A stretch of 64,000 nt of DNA from Castellaniella sp. MT123 (GTDB lineage: Bacteria > Pseudomonadota > Gammaproteobacteria > Burkholderiales > Burkholderiaceae_B): positions 1,488,001 through 1,552,000 of the forward strand of contig NZ_CP154879.1 of NCBI RefSeq assembly GCF_039614765.1. The letters are read 5' to 3'. Each line of letters opens with the position of its first letter. The first letter of the stretch is position 1. Below are positions 1 through 8,740 of the stretch, piece after piece. The position numbers and the translations under genes were made by a program. The notes below the pieces were generated by a model. The model saw nothing but the letters and a program-made list of their open reading frames with translations. It searched no databases and had not been told where the DNA came from.

Positions 1-759
1 CGGGAATGGTGCGCCGAAGGGCACCTGACCCATCTGCCAGGCCCCTTCGACCCGCAGTGGCTGGATGACGCCTGGCTGGTGATCGCAGCGACCAATGATC
101 GACCGCTCAATGCCCGCATCCGGGAAGCGGCCGACGCGCGCCGTATTTTCAGCAATGTCGTGGACGACCCGGTCCTGTCGTCCTTTCAGGTCCCGGCTAT
201 CCTGAACCACGCGCCACTCGTGATCGCCATCTCCACAGCCGGCACAGCCCCCGTCCTGGCCCGACGACTGCGCACACATCTGGAGCCCCTCGTCGATCCG
301 GTCCTCGGCACCCTCGCCCGACTGGCGGGTGAACACCGGCAGGCAATCCGCCAGGCCTACCCGGACATCGGCGCGCGCCGCCGGTTCTTCGATGGGCTGA
401 TCGACGGGCCAGTCCTGGCGTTGCTGCGCCACGGCGACACAGCCCTAGCCGCGCGAACCCTGCTCGATCAGCTATCCGGAAAGGCCGCAGCCGCTTGCCC
501 GCCGCCAAGGATCACCTGGGTCCACCCCTGTCCAATAGATCCGGAATTGCTGACCCTGAAGGCACTGCGCGCCATGAACCATGCCGATCTGATCCTGCAC
601 ACCCTCGGGATCCCGGCATCCCTGCTCTCACTATCCCGCAAGGATGCCGATCGCGCGCTGCTGGATGATGACATCGGCGAGACGAACCCGGGTGTCCGGG
701 ACGCCCTCATCCGGGACAGATACCCGACCCACCGTGACATCGTGGTGCTGGCAGGCTGA
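1..759 (+). CDS. cysG: Siroheme synthase (CysG-type), 5' partial, truncated methyltransferase domain
   Basis: The reading frame is open from base 1, so the true start lies outside the window. The visible N-terminal part matches the NAD-dependent precorrin-2 dehydrogenase/sirohydrochlorin ferrochelatase half of CysG: GPFDPQW, then AATNDRPLN, then the FSNVVDDP and ISTAGTAPVLARRLR segments, followed by the helical dimerisation domain. CysG normally continues into a SAM-dependent uroporphyrinogen-III methyltransferase. Here only about 80 residues of that domain remain. DPELLTLKALRAMNHAD is recognisable, but the preceding glycine-rich SAM loop (usually GAGPGDP) reads HPCPIDP, and the protein stops just before the position of the usual GGDP motif. 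I infer that only oxidation and iron chelation are retained and that the methyltransferase is encoded elsewhere. Confidence 0.85.
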   Translation, partial: REWCAEGHLTHLPGPFDPQWLDDAWLVIAATNDRPLNARIREAADARRIFSNVVDDPVLSSFQVPAILNHAPLVIAISTAGTAPVLARRLRTHLEPLVDPVLGTLARLAGEHRQAIRQAYPDIGARRRFFDGLIDGPVLALLRHGDTALAARTLLDQLSGKAAAACPPPRITWVHPCPIDPELLTLKALRAMNHADLILHTLGIPASLLSLSRKDADRALLDDDIGETNPGVRDALIRDRYPTHRDIVVLAG

Positions 760-809
760 ACCTCAAGCGCGCCGACGGCCTTCGATATTGGCTTGCAGGT
801 CTTCCGACC

Positions 810-838
810 GTGACATTGTCATGGGCTTGCCATATAAT
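810..838 (+). promoter_or_regulatory. Sigma-70 promoter of the marR-FUSC pair
   Basis: A -35 box GTGACA (810-815) is separated by exactly 17 bp from a perfect -10 box TATAAT (833-838). Initiation would be near 845, about 37 bases before the marR ATG. The -10 overlaps the inverted repeat described separately. Confidence 0.75.
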
Positions 839-857
839 TTGAATTGCAAATCAAATT
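836..857. promoter_or_regulatory. Probable MarR operator (inverted repeat)
   Basis: AATTTGA (836-842) and TCAAATT (851-857) are perfect 7-bp inverted arms around an 8-bp centre. The site covers the last -10 bases and the predicted start point. That position and symmetry suit autorepression by the MarR protein encoded just downstream; ligand and affinity are unknown. Confidence 0.7.
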
Positions 858-881
858 AGTTGAACCTCATTTTTTCCCCTT

Positions 882-1373
882 ATGACCTCCTCCCCCGGAC
901 CGCGCGCCCGTTTCGGCATCCGTTTTTCGCTGCTGGCGCGCCGCTGGCACCATGTGCTCGACGCGCATCTCGTGCAGGCGGGGCTCACGGGCGCAACCTG
1001 GGCACCACTGATCCACCTGGACGAAACCGGCGGCGGCATGACCCAGAAAGACCTGGCGCTGCTGGTCGGGGTCGATGGCTCCAGCCTGGTCCGGGTGCTC
1101 GATATCCTCGAACGCCAGGGGCTGATCGAACGGCAGCGCAGCGAAACCGATGGGCGCGCCCGGCTGGTGCATCTCACACCAGAGGGCAAGCGCCATGTGG
1201 CCGACATCCGCCGGGAGCTCGGCCAAGGGGAACGCGCCCTGCTGGCTGACCTATCCGACGATGAAATTCTGGTCCTGTTGCAATGCTTCGATCGCATCGA
1301 CAGCCGGATCACCGACCTTGAAAACACAACAACACGCAACCTCCACCAGAGAACCACCCCCGATGTCCGATAG
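882..1373 (+). CDS. MarR-family transcriptional regulator
   Basis: This 163-residue protein has the winged-helix organisation of MarR regulators. An N-terminal dimerisation helix (FSLLARRWHHVLDAHL) is followed by TQKDLALLVGVDGSSLVRVL as the helix-turn-helix (about residues 54-75), the wing QRSETDGRARLVHLT (about 86-100) and a C-terminal dimerisation helix. The DxR wing signature (DGRARLV) is intact. The stop overlaps the start of the FUSC transporter gene by 11 bases, so the two are translationally coupled and the regulator very likely controls that exporter. A strong promoter with an overlapping palindrome lies directly upstream and indicates autoregulation. The inducer cannot be deduced from the sequence. 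Confidence 0.9.
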   Translation: MTSSPGPRARFGIRFSLLARRWHHVLDAHLVQAGLTGATWAPLIHLDETGGGMTQKDLALLVGVDGSSLVRVLDILERQGLIERQRSETDGRARLVHLTPEGKRHVADIRRELGQGERALLADLSDDEILVLLQCFDRIDSRITDLENTTTRNLHQRTTPDVR

Positions 1374-2505
1374 TCCGACCACGACCGATCACGCGCCAAT
1401 CGCGCTACCTGCCCGCCGACGCGACGCCTTGCGGCAGATCCTGCACACGCGGCGCTTCGAAGAAAGCCTGAAACTGGGCACGCCACCCTCGGTACGCAAT
1501 TCGGCACTCGCGGGTCTGCAGGCGGGGCTGACCACCGCCATCTGCGTGCCCCTGTTCCTGCTCTCGCCCTGGGCGCATCTGGCGGGCTTTGCCTCGTTGG
1601 GCGCGCTGGCAGCGCTGTTCGGGCGCTTCGCCCCTCGGCGCAGCCGCACGGGCATTGTGCTGCAATGCGCCTTCTGGCAGACCTTCGCGGTCTTCGCCAT
1701 GTCGGCGACCGCCTGGCTGGGCTGGTCGCCAGCGGCCCAGTTGGCCTTGATGGCAATTTCCTGCGGCTTCTACCTGCTGATCAGCTTCCGGCACCACTTC
1801 GGCGCACCCGGCCCTCTGATCTTCATCTTCGCAGTCGGTGGCTCGATGACGGACACGCTGGACCTGAGGCAAGTGGCCGAGCGCACACTGGCCACGGCGA
1901 TCGCCGCCGTCTTCGCCTGGCTGATCTGCATCGCCAGTGAATCCTTGCGCCATCCGCCGACGCCGGAGCGAACCTTTCCGAAGGATCCGGAACGGTCCCT
2001 GGGAGAACTGGGCTTCATGGCGATACGCGTGTCGATCGCGGCGTTCATTGTGGTCTATGCCAGCCACGCCCTGGGCATGAACCACCCGGCCTGGGCTGCC
2101 ATGGGGGCCGTCGCCGTCATGCAGGGCAGCCATCTTCACATCAGCATGCACCGCGCTCTGCAGCGGATGGCGGGCACCTTGATCGGTGCAACCCTGGCGT
2201 GGCTGCTGCTCATCCAGCAGCCCCCTGCCTGGCCGATCGTCGTGGCCCTCGTGCTGCTGCAAGTGCTCACCGAAATCATCATCGGCGTGAATTACGGCCT
2301 TGCCCAGACGCTCATCACACCTATGGCGCTGCTGATGACACATCTGGCCGCGCCGACCGCCGCCAGTGCCGCCATGGCGCCCGAACGGGTGATCGATACC
2401 ATCCTGGGCGCCATCGTGGGTATGGTGATCGCGTTGATCCTTTCGAACGCCGACGACCGGCGATCGCTCGCGCATCATCATCAATCCTCGCGCCAGTACG
2501 GCTGA
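1363..2505 (+). CDS. FUSC-family inner-membrane protein (putative aromatic/organic acid exporter)
   Basis: The 380-residue product has two halves, each with several hydrophobic segments, as in the fusaric-acid-resistance/aromatic-acid-exporter (FUSC) family. The first cluster spans about residues 45-195 and the second about 225-365. The second half carries the typical HPAWAAMGAVAVMQGS and RMAGTLIGA stretches. The frame is open further upstream, but ATG 1363, which overlaps the marR stop, gives a normal N terminus. No HlyD-type adaptor or outer-membrane factor is adjacent, so it either acts alone in the inner membrane or recruits partners from elsewhere. MarR control suggests that a small aromatic or weak acid is both inducer and substrate, which is inference. 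Confidence 0.8.
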   Translation: MSDSPTTTDHAPIALPARRRDALRQILHTRRFEESLKLGTPPSVRNSALAGLQAGLTTAICVPLFLLSPWAHLAGFASLGALAALFGRFAPRRSRTGIVLQCAFWQTFAVFAMSATAWLGWSPAAQLALMAISCGFYLLISFRHHFGAPGPLIFIFAVGGSMTDTLDLRQVAERTLATAIAAVFAWLICIASESLRHPPTPERTFPKDPERSLGELGFMAIRVSIAAFIVVYASHALGMNHPAWAAMGAVAVMQGSHLHISMHRALQRMAGTLIGATLAWLLLIQQPPAWPIVVALVLLQVLTEIIIGVNYGLAQTLITPMALLMTHLAAPTAASAAMAPERVIDTILGAIVGMVIALILSNADDRRSLAHHHQSSRQYG

Positions 2506-2515
2506 CAACGGCTAT

Positions 2516-2542
2516 AAAAAAAGGGAAGGCTCACGCCTTCCC
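2516..2542 (-). terminator. Rho-independent terminator of aceA
   Basis: GGGAAGGC (2523-2530) pairs perfectly with GCCTTCCC (2535-2542) around a 4-base loop. On the minus strand the stem is followed by a run of seven T (complement of 2516-2522), so it terminates the aceA transcript about 65 bases past its stop codon. Confidence 0.85.
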
Positions 2543-2606
2543 GAAGCACACCACAGAGGGGGCCCTCTTCCCCCCTGCCCTCTCAACAGATCAGATCATC
2601 CCCCGG

Positions 2607-3926
<1,320 letters not shown>

Positions 3927-4007
3927 GGTGTTGCTCCTGATGGAAAGAGAAAACAAGAAACCGATGCAAAACAGTCTACGCTGATGCTGCAGTGCACATA
4001 GCACTTG

Positions 4008-4023
4008 TATCTTATATAAGATA
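4008..4023. promoter_or_regulatory. 16-bp perfect palindrome at the aceA promoter
   Basis: TATCTTATATAAGATA is perfectly self-complementary with no spacer. It overlaps the proposed aceA -10 box and start point. The form is that of a compact dimeric-repressor site (GntR-type sites often look like this), but the regulator is not identifiable from the window. Confidence 0.6.
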
Positions 4024-4047
4024 GAAAATTTTATTCATAAAAATCAA
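4018..4047 (-). promoter_or_regulatory. aceA: Candidate aceA promoter
   Basis: On the minus strand TTGATT (complement of 4042-4047) is followed after 18 bases by TATCTT (complement of 4018-4023). The -10 lies inside the 16-bp palindrome at 4008-4023. The leader to the aceA ATG would be about 85 bases. Both hexamers are imperfect, so this is tentative. Confidence 0.45.
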
Positions 4048-4060
4048 AATGTTATTAATT

Positions 4061-4081
4061 TAATTTCATGCTATGAAATTA
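4061..4081. promoter_or_regulatory. Inverted repeat TAATTTCAT-N3-ATGAAATTA
   Basis: Perfect 9-bp arms (4061-4069 and 4073-4081) surround GCT. The core TTTCATGCTATGAAA matches the site at 4148-4162 in 13 of 15 positions. The two centres are 84 bp apart, about eight helical turns. Probable operator upstream of the aceA -35. Confidence 0.6.
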
Positions 4082-4124
4082 TTTTCCCATCAATGAAACA
4101 TGATCGGACGCGGCGCAGCATTGA

Positions 4125-4141
4125 TTTTTCATATTGAAAAA
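4125..4141. promoter_or_regulatory. Inverted repeat TTTTTCA-N3-TGAAAAA
   Basis: Seven-base perfect arms around TAT, centred at 4133. It shares the TTTCA/TGAAA arms of the neighbouring palindromes with a shorter spacer. It lies 22 bp (two turns) from the centre of the 4148-4162 site. Confidence 0.5.
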
Positions 4142-4147
4142 CCATAC

Positions 4148-4162
4148 TTTCATGATGTGAAA
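4148..4162. promoter_or_regulatory. Palindrome TTTCA-N5-TGAAA near the queF promoter
   Basis: TTTCATGATGTGAAA has 5-bp perfect arms and the same layout as the core of the 4061-4081 repeat. It ends about 18 bp before the possible queF -10 hexamer, so a protein bound here could affect both divergent genes. Confidence 0.5.
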
Positions 4163-4249
4163 TTTGCCTTGCGCGGGCATTACAATGAACGACCGACCGC
4201 TTGAATTGCACCGCCATGCCGGGTCGAACCCCGATCCAGGATGAACTCC

Positions 4250-5080
4250 ATGCACACATCCACACTCGAACACAGCCCGCTTGGGCACGCCACCGCAGGC
4301 TCCGACCACTATGATCCGGCGCTGCTGTTTCCCATCGCCCGCACCGAAACCCGTGCCGGCCTCGACCTGCCGCAGGCGCCTTATGGGTCCGACATCTGGA
4401 ACGCCTATGAGCTGTCCTGGCTGAACGCCAAGGGCAAGCCGATCGTTGCCATGGGCCGCTTCACGGTGTCGGCCGACAGCCCGAACCTGATCGAATCCAA
4501 GTCCCTCAAGCTCTATCTGAACAGCTTCAACGAAGAGCGCTTCGAATTTCCGGACATCGCGCGCCAGCGCATGTTCACCGACCTGTCACGCGCCTGCGGC
4601 AAACCCGTGCACGTGGAGATCCTGTCGGTGCGGCCGGCCTTCGAGCTCAGCTGCACGCCCCTGCGCGGCACCTGCATCGACGACCAGGATATCGACTTCG
4701 AACCGGTCGATGCGCCGGCCCCCGACAGCCTGACACATTCGCAACCCGCCCCCTTCGTGCGGGAAACGCTGGTCAGCGAACTGCTGAAATCCAATTGCCC
4801 CGTCACGGGCCAGCCCGACTGGGCCAGCCTGCAAATCCGTTATGCGGGTGCGCGCATCGACCATGCCGGGCTGCTGCGCTATATCGTGTCGCTGCGCCGC
4901 TGCCGCGAATTTCACGAGCTGTGCGTGGAAAAGATCTACGGGGAAATCATGGCGCGCTGCGCGCCGGACGAACTGCTGGTGTATGCACGCTATACCCGGC
5001 GCGGCGGGCTGGACATCAATCCGTGGCGGGCGAATTTTCAGCCAGACGAGGTAGGGCAGACGCGGACGTTGCGGCAGTAG
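4250..5080 (+). CDS. queF: NADPH-dependent 7-cyano-7-deazaguanine reductase
   Basis: QueF reduces preQ0 to preQ1 in queuosine tRNA modification. This is the long, two-module (type II) form of about 276 residues. The QueF motif ESKSLKLYLNSFN is in the first module and the catalytic cysteine is in NCPVTGQPD near residue 187. HELCVEKIYGEI and YARYTRRGGLDINP complete the active-site region. ATG 4250 is preferred because CAGGA lies 8 bases upstream. An in-frame ATG at 4241 directly abuts that sequence, which would leave no spacer. No other queuosine gene is nearby. Confidence 0.93.
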   Translation: MHTSTLEHSPLGHATAGSDHYDPALLFPIARTETRAGLDLPQAPYGSDIWNAYELSWLNAKGKPIVAMGRFTVSADSPNLIESKSLKLYLNSFNEERFEFPDIARQRMFTDLSRACGKPVHVEILSVRPAFELSCTPLRGTCIDDQDIDFEPVDAPAPDSLTHSQPAPFVRETLVSELLKSNCPVTGQPDWASLQIRYAGARIDHAGLLRYIVSLRRCREFHELCVEKIYGEIMARCAPDELLVYARYTRRGGLDINPWRANFQPDEVGQTRTLRQ

Positions 5081-5096
5081 GCAGGCCGCGATATCG

Positions 5097-5993
5097 TCAA
5101 TGGCCGCGCGCGATCTGGTCCCGCGCCTGCTGGCGGAATTCGACCGGGCTCAGCCCGGTATGCTTGCGAAAAAAGCGGCTGAAGTACACCTCATCGTCAA
5201 AGCCCAGACGGCCCGCCAGCATCTTGATGGCATCGGATGTATAGACCAGGTCGCGCTGCGCCTCGCGTACCAGGCGGGCGTTGATGACCGCGGACGCCGG
5301 CATCCCCAGGACATCCCGACACAGGCGTGACAGATTTCCCACGGTCATGCCCAGCTCATTCCCATAGGCGGATAAGGCCACATGGTCCCTGAACCGCTGG
5401 TCCACCAATTCACGGAATTTCTGGATCTGCCGCGCCTTGCGGGTGCTGCCTGCCCTCAACGGCAGCCCACGACTGTGGCGGATACGCCCCACTCGCATCA
5501 TCAACGCGGACAAGAGGGACATGCATATTCCCGACTGGCCAACTCGATGGCTGCGGAACTCGGCAAATATCGCTTCGAACAGGGAGGCCAATTCACGAGC
5601 CTCCCGATCATTCTGATCGAACTCCATCACGATTGGCTCACGGACCGCTTGCAGCATATCCGGTTCGGATGCGCCCACCATCAATTCCAGCACATGCTGG
5701 ACCGCCGTGATCACGGGACCATCCACTTCCGGCAGGAATTTGAATAAATGCACTATCTGTTCTGGAATTGACAAAATGCACGGGGCCTTGACATGCCAAA
5801 TCCGGCCGTCGATGCCCACCATTCCACCCCCCTGGGCCAGAAACAGAATTTGTATGAAAGATTCATGCAAATGAGGCTTGATTTCCCAGTTGTTCAGCGA
5901 AGATCGCTTCGGAATGGATTCTATGTGTACAGAATCCACCCAATGATCGAGCCCGTGAGTGGCATATAAACCATAGCTAGGGATTTCCCTCAT
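5097..5993 (-). CDS. AraC/XylS-family regulator, PobR/HpaA-like
   Basis: The 298-residue protein starts at MREIPSYGLYATHG, matching the N terminus of PobR/HpaA-type regulators of hydroxyaromatic catabolism. A cupin-like sensing domain follows, with WEIKPHLHESFIQILFL around residues 33-49 and the SIPEQIVHLFKF segment. The C-terminal double helix-turn-helix (about 195-295) ends with LGFDDEVYFSRFFRKHTGLSP, the AraC signature. The frame extends upstream to 6224, but ATG 5993 with GGAAG before it gives the family-typical start. It is transcribed away from the catabolic operon at 6157. Two direct repeats in the intergenic region fit its expected operator. By family it should be an activator responding to a ring acid or its aromatic product. 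Confidence 0.88.
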   Translation of the reverse strand: MREIPSYGLYATHGLDHWVDSVHIESIPKRSSLNNWEIKPHLHESFIQILFLAQGGGMVGIDGRIWHVKAPCILSIPEQIVHLFKFLPEVDGPVITAVQHVLELMVGASEPDMLQAVREPIVMEFDQNDREARELASLFEAIFAEFRSHRVGQSGICMSLLSALMMRVGRIRHSRGLPLRAGSTRKARQIQKFRELVDQRFRDHVALSAYGNELGMTVGNLSRLCRDVLGMPASAVINARLVREAQRDLVYTSDAIKMLAGRLGFDDEVYFSRFFRKHTGLSPVEFRQQARDQIARGH

Positions 5994-6016
5994 CCTGCTT
6001 CCAGCGTGCGGAGAAA

Positions 6017-6051
6017 ATGCACGAATTGTCCTGTCATATGCATGAATTGTC
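6017..6051 (+). promoter_or_regulatory. AraC/XylS-type operator: two direct repeats, 21-bp period
   Basis: ATGCACGAATTGTC (6017-6030) and ATGCATGAATTGTC (6038-6051) match in 13 of 14 positions and start exactly 21 bp apart, two helical turns. XylS sites have the same organisation, two TGCA-N6 half-sites repeated with 21-bp period. The second repeat ends about 24 bp before a GATAAT -10 candidate at 6076-6081, which has a poor -35, typical of an activator-dependent promoter for the operon starting at 6157. Confidence 0.7.
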
Positions 6052-6156
6052 AATTCAATAGACTTCAAATATCCAGATAATAAATAAATACATGACCTGT
6101 CGGCCTTCTCCCCAATCCGGTGTGGGACGCCGCCAGTCGAATAAACGGAGACAATC

Positions 6157-6987
6157 ATGCAAGACCCCCACTGGCTCGGGCTCCAGGGCCGCGCATATGC
6201 TGTCACGGGCGCAGCCCGCGGCATCGGTCAGGGCATCGTGCAAGCGCTGGCCGATGCCGGCGCCCGCATCGCCCTGCTGGACCACGACGCCGCCGCGTGC
6301 GAGGAAACCGCCGCCGCCCTACGTGCGCAAGGCACCGACGCGACCGCGTTTGCCTGCGACGCATCGGACCCCGACAGCGTCGCCCGAACTGCCGCGGCGG
6401 TACATGACGCTCTGGGCCCTTGCGCCGGGCTGGTAAACAACGCTGGCATCCTGCGGCCCGGCGCCCTCCAGGACGTCGATCTTCAGGAATGGAACCGCGT
6501 ACTGGGCGTCAACCTGACGGGCTACCTGCTGACCGCGCGTGCCTTCGCCGCCCGGATGCGAGACAACGGCGGAGGCAGCATCGTGCACATCGCCTCGATC
6601 TCGGGGAGTTTCCCGCAGACACGCAGCGGCGCCTACAGCGCCAGCAAGGCGGGCGTCATGCTCATGTCGCGCCAGATGGCCGTCGAATGGGGCGCGGACG
6701 GTATCCGCAGCAATACGGTCTGCCCCGGCATGATCCGCACACATCTGTCGGCGGCCTTCTATGCCGAGCCAGGCAACGAACAGCGGCGCGCCGCCATGAC
6801 CGCCAGCCGCCGGGTCGGAGAAACGGCCGACATCGCCAACGCGGCCCTCTTCCTGCTCAGCCCCCGCTCCAGCTACATCAACGCCACCGATCTGGCCGTC
6901 AACGGCGGCATGGACGCCATGCTGATGGACATGGTCCCACGGCCGGGCTTCAACGACACGGCGCCGCGCACAGCAACCCAGCAATGA
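6157..6987 (+). CDS. SDR-family NAD(P)-dependent oxidoreductase (first gene of catabolic operon)
   Basis: A 276-residue classical short-chain dehydrogenase/reductase. The cofactor loop TGAARGIG lies at about 18-25, followed by NNAGI and the catalytic serine in HIASISGS. YSASKAG supplies the Tyr and Lys, and VCPGMIRT follows. The C terminus extends some 25 residues past the usual NGGMDA end. RBS CGGAGA precedes the ATG. It is the first gene after the direct-repeat operator and overlaps the next gene by four bases (ATGA). In context it probably oxidises a ring hydroxyl to a ketone so that the neighbouring flavoprotein can desaturate the ring; this is inference. Confidence 0.88.
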   Translation: MQDPHWLGLQGRAYAVTGAARGIGQGIVQALADAGARIALLDHDAAACEETAAALRAQGTDATAFACDASDPDSVARTAAAVHDALGPCAGLVNNAGILRPGALQDVDLQEWNRVLGVNLTGYLLTARAFAARMRDNGGGSIVHIASISGSFPQTRSGAYSASKAGVMLMSRQMAVEWGADGIRSNTVCPGMIRTHLSAAFYAEPGNEQRRAAMTASRRVGETADIANAALFLLSPRSSYINATDLAVNGGMDAMLMDMVPRPGFNDTAPRTATQQ

Positions 6988-8708
6988 GCATCGACATGAA
7001 CACGACCCCACTGAAAGACAATACGCATTGCGACGTTCTGGTGATCGGCGCCGGTGTCGCCGGATTGACGACCGCGATCGTCGCGGCCAAACAGGGACTG
7101 AAAGTCATCGTGGCCGAAAAGGCGCCGGTATTCGGCGGCACCGCCGCCTATTCCGGTGGCGTGCTCTGGATCCCCGGCAACCACATCGCGCGGGAAGCGG
7201 GCATTCCGGATTCCCGGGACGCGACCCTGACCTACATCCGCAACGAGGCGGGCGCCCATTTCGATCCCGAGGCCACCGACGCCTTTCTGGATACGGCCCC
7301 CGAAATGGCGGAATTCTTCGAACGCGAGACCCATCTTCAATTCGTCCCCACGCTGTACCCGGACTACCACCCGGACCGCGAAGGCGGGGCGCAGCAGGGA
7401 CGATCCATCCTGGCCAAGCCCTTCGACATCCGCGCCCTGGGGTCGGACATGGAGCGCCTGCGCCCGCCTCTGCGCTCAATCACCTTCATCGGCATGATGT
7501 TCAATTCCTCGAACGCGGACATCAAGCACTTTTTCAACGCAACCCGCTCTCTGCCCTCGTTTCTGTACGTCGTCAAACGGCTGGCTGCCCACGTGAAAGA
7601 ACTCGCGCTGTACCGCCGGGGGGTCAACGTCACGAGCGGCAACGCGCTCATGGCCCGCTTGGCGAAAACGGCTCAGGACCTGAACATCCCCGTCCATACG
7701 GACTGCCCTGCGATCAGCCTGATCGAGGAAGACGGCGGGATCACGGGCGCGGTGCTGGCCACGCGGCGCGGCGAAGTCCGCATCCTGGGCGACCGTGCCG
7801 TGGTCCTGGCAGCCGGGGGCTTTCCTCATGATGCCGAGCGCATCCGGAAAATCTACCCGCACCTGCAACGAGGTGGGGAACACTTGTCTCCCACCCCTGC
7901 CGAAAACACCGGAGACGGGATCAGGATGGCCGAGGCACTGGGCGCCTCTCTTGCCATGGACTACCCCAGCGCATCGGCCTGGATGCCCGTTTCCCGCATT
8001 CCGTACGGCCGCGGCCAGTATGGCGCCTTCCCCCACCTGCTGGACCGCTACAAGCCTGGCGTAATCGGCGTCCTGCGCGACGGTCGGCGCTTCACCAACG
8101 AATCGAATTCCTACCACGACGTGGGCCAGGCGATGATCGACGCCTGCGCCCCATCGAAGGAAACGGCGATGTGGCTGATCTGCGACCAGACCACCATCAG
8201 CAAGTACGGTCTGGGCTATGCAAAACCAGCCCCCATTCCCCTGGGGCCAATGCTGCGGCGCGGCTACCTGCACAAGGGACGCACGTTGAAGGAACTGGCG
8301 CAGGCCGCCGGCATCGATCCAGACGGACTCGAAACCACGGTACGCGCCTACAACGAAAATGCGGCAAAAGGCGAAGATCCCCAGTTCCACCGCGGCTCGA
8401 CGGCATTCAACCGCTATCTGGCCGACCCGGAGCACCGGCCCAATCCCTGCGTCGGCCCGATCATCCACGGCCCGTTCTATGCACTGAAGGTCGTGGTGGG
8501 CGATCTGGGGACTTTCGACGGTATCCGCACCACGGTGGTGGGCGAGGTCCTGGATGGCGAATCCAAACCGATCCCGGGCTTGTACGCGGTCGGCAACGAC
8601 CGGGCGAGCATGATGGGCGGCAGTTACCCCGCCGCCGGGATCACGCTCGGACCCAACATGACGTTCAGCTATATCACGGCGCGGCACATCGCCCGGGCCG
8701 GCGCCTGA
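6984..8708 (+). CDS. FAD-dependent oxidoreductase, 3-ketosteroid dehydrogenase (KstD)-like
   Basis: This 574-residue flavoprotein belongs to the fumarate reductase/KstD superfamily. GAGVAGLTTA at 22-31 binds FAD, and GGTAAYSGGVLWIPGN at 51-66 is the KstD-type signature. VVLAAGGF closes the FAD fold, and GLYAVGNDRASMMGG followed by YPAAGITLGPNMTFSY forms the C-terminal FAD site. Such enzymes remove hydrogens next to a ring ketone. An ATG at 6996 is an alternative start. With the preceding SDR this suggests stepwise ring dehydrogenation, for example of an oxo-cyclohexane carboxylate towards an aromatic acid. The substrate is not visible in the sequence, and a steroid substrate is unsupported because no other steroid genes are present. 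Confidence 0.85.
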   Translation: MSIDMNTTPLKDNTHCDVLVIGAGVAGLTTAIVAAKQGLKVIVAEKAPVFGGTAAYSGGVLWIPGNHIAREAGIPDSRDATLTYIRNEAGAHFDPEATDAFLDTAPEMAEFFERETHLQFVPTLYPDYHPDREGGAQQGRSILAKPFDIRALGSDMERLRPPLRSITFIGMMFNSSNADIKHFFNATRSLPSFLYVVKRLAAHVKELALYRRGVNVTSGNALMARLAKTAQDLNIPVHTDCPAISLIEEDGGITGAVLATRRGEVRILGDRAVVLAAGGFPHDAERIRKIYPHLQRGGEHLSPTPAENTGDGIRMAEALGASLAMDYPSASAWMPVSRIPYGRGQYGAFPHLLDRYKPGVIGVLRDGRRFTNESNSYHDVGQAMIDACAPSKETAMWLICDQTTISKYGLGYAKPAPIPLGPMLRRGYLHKGRTLKELAQAAGIDPDGLETTVRAYNENAAKGEDPQFHRGSTAFNRYLADPEHRPNPCVGPIIHGPFYALKVVVGDLGTFDGIRTTVVGEVLDGESKPIPGLYAVGNDRASMMGGSYPAAGITLGPNMTFSYITARHIARAGA

Positions 8709-8740
8709 GGCCGCCAAGCAGCCAACGAGGAGACAATTTC

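Larger units (their letters stand above)
3927..4249. other. Divergent aceA-queF intergenic region
   Basis: This stretch of about 320 bases has no credible gene. It is strikingly AT-rich between 4005 and 4165 compared with the GC-rich surroundings. It holds the aceA leader and promoter, a possible queF promoter (TACAAT at 4181-4186, weak -35) and four palindromes listed separately. I looked for a preQ1 riboswitch before queF and did not find one. Confidence 0.6.

Noticed and set aside
4164-4249. Possible preQ1 riboswitch before queF
   Set aside because: I could not find the characteristic stem with an A-rich tail and C-containing loop; the leader is too short and unstructured by eye.
6984-8708. 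Steroid degradation locus, from the KstD-like flavoprotein
   Set aside because: No other steroid catabolic genes, and the importer and regulator types point to small ring acids instead.
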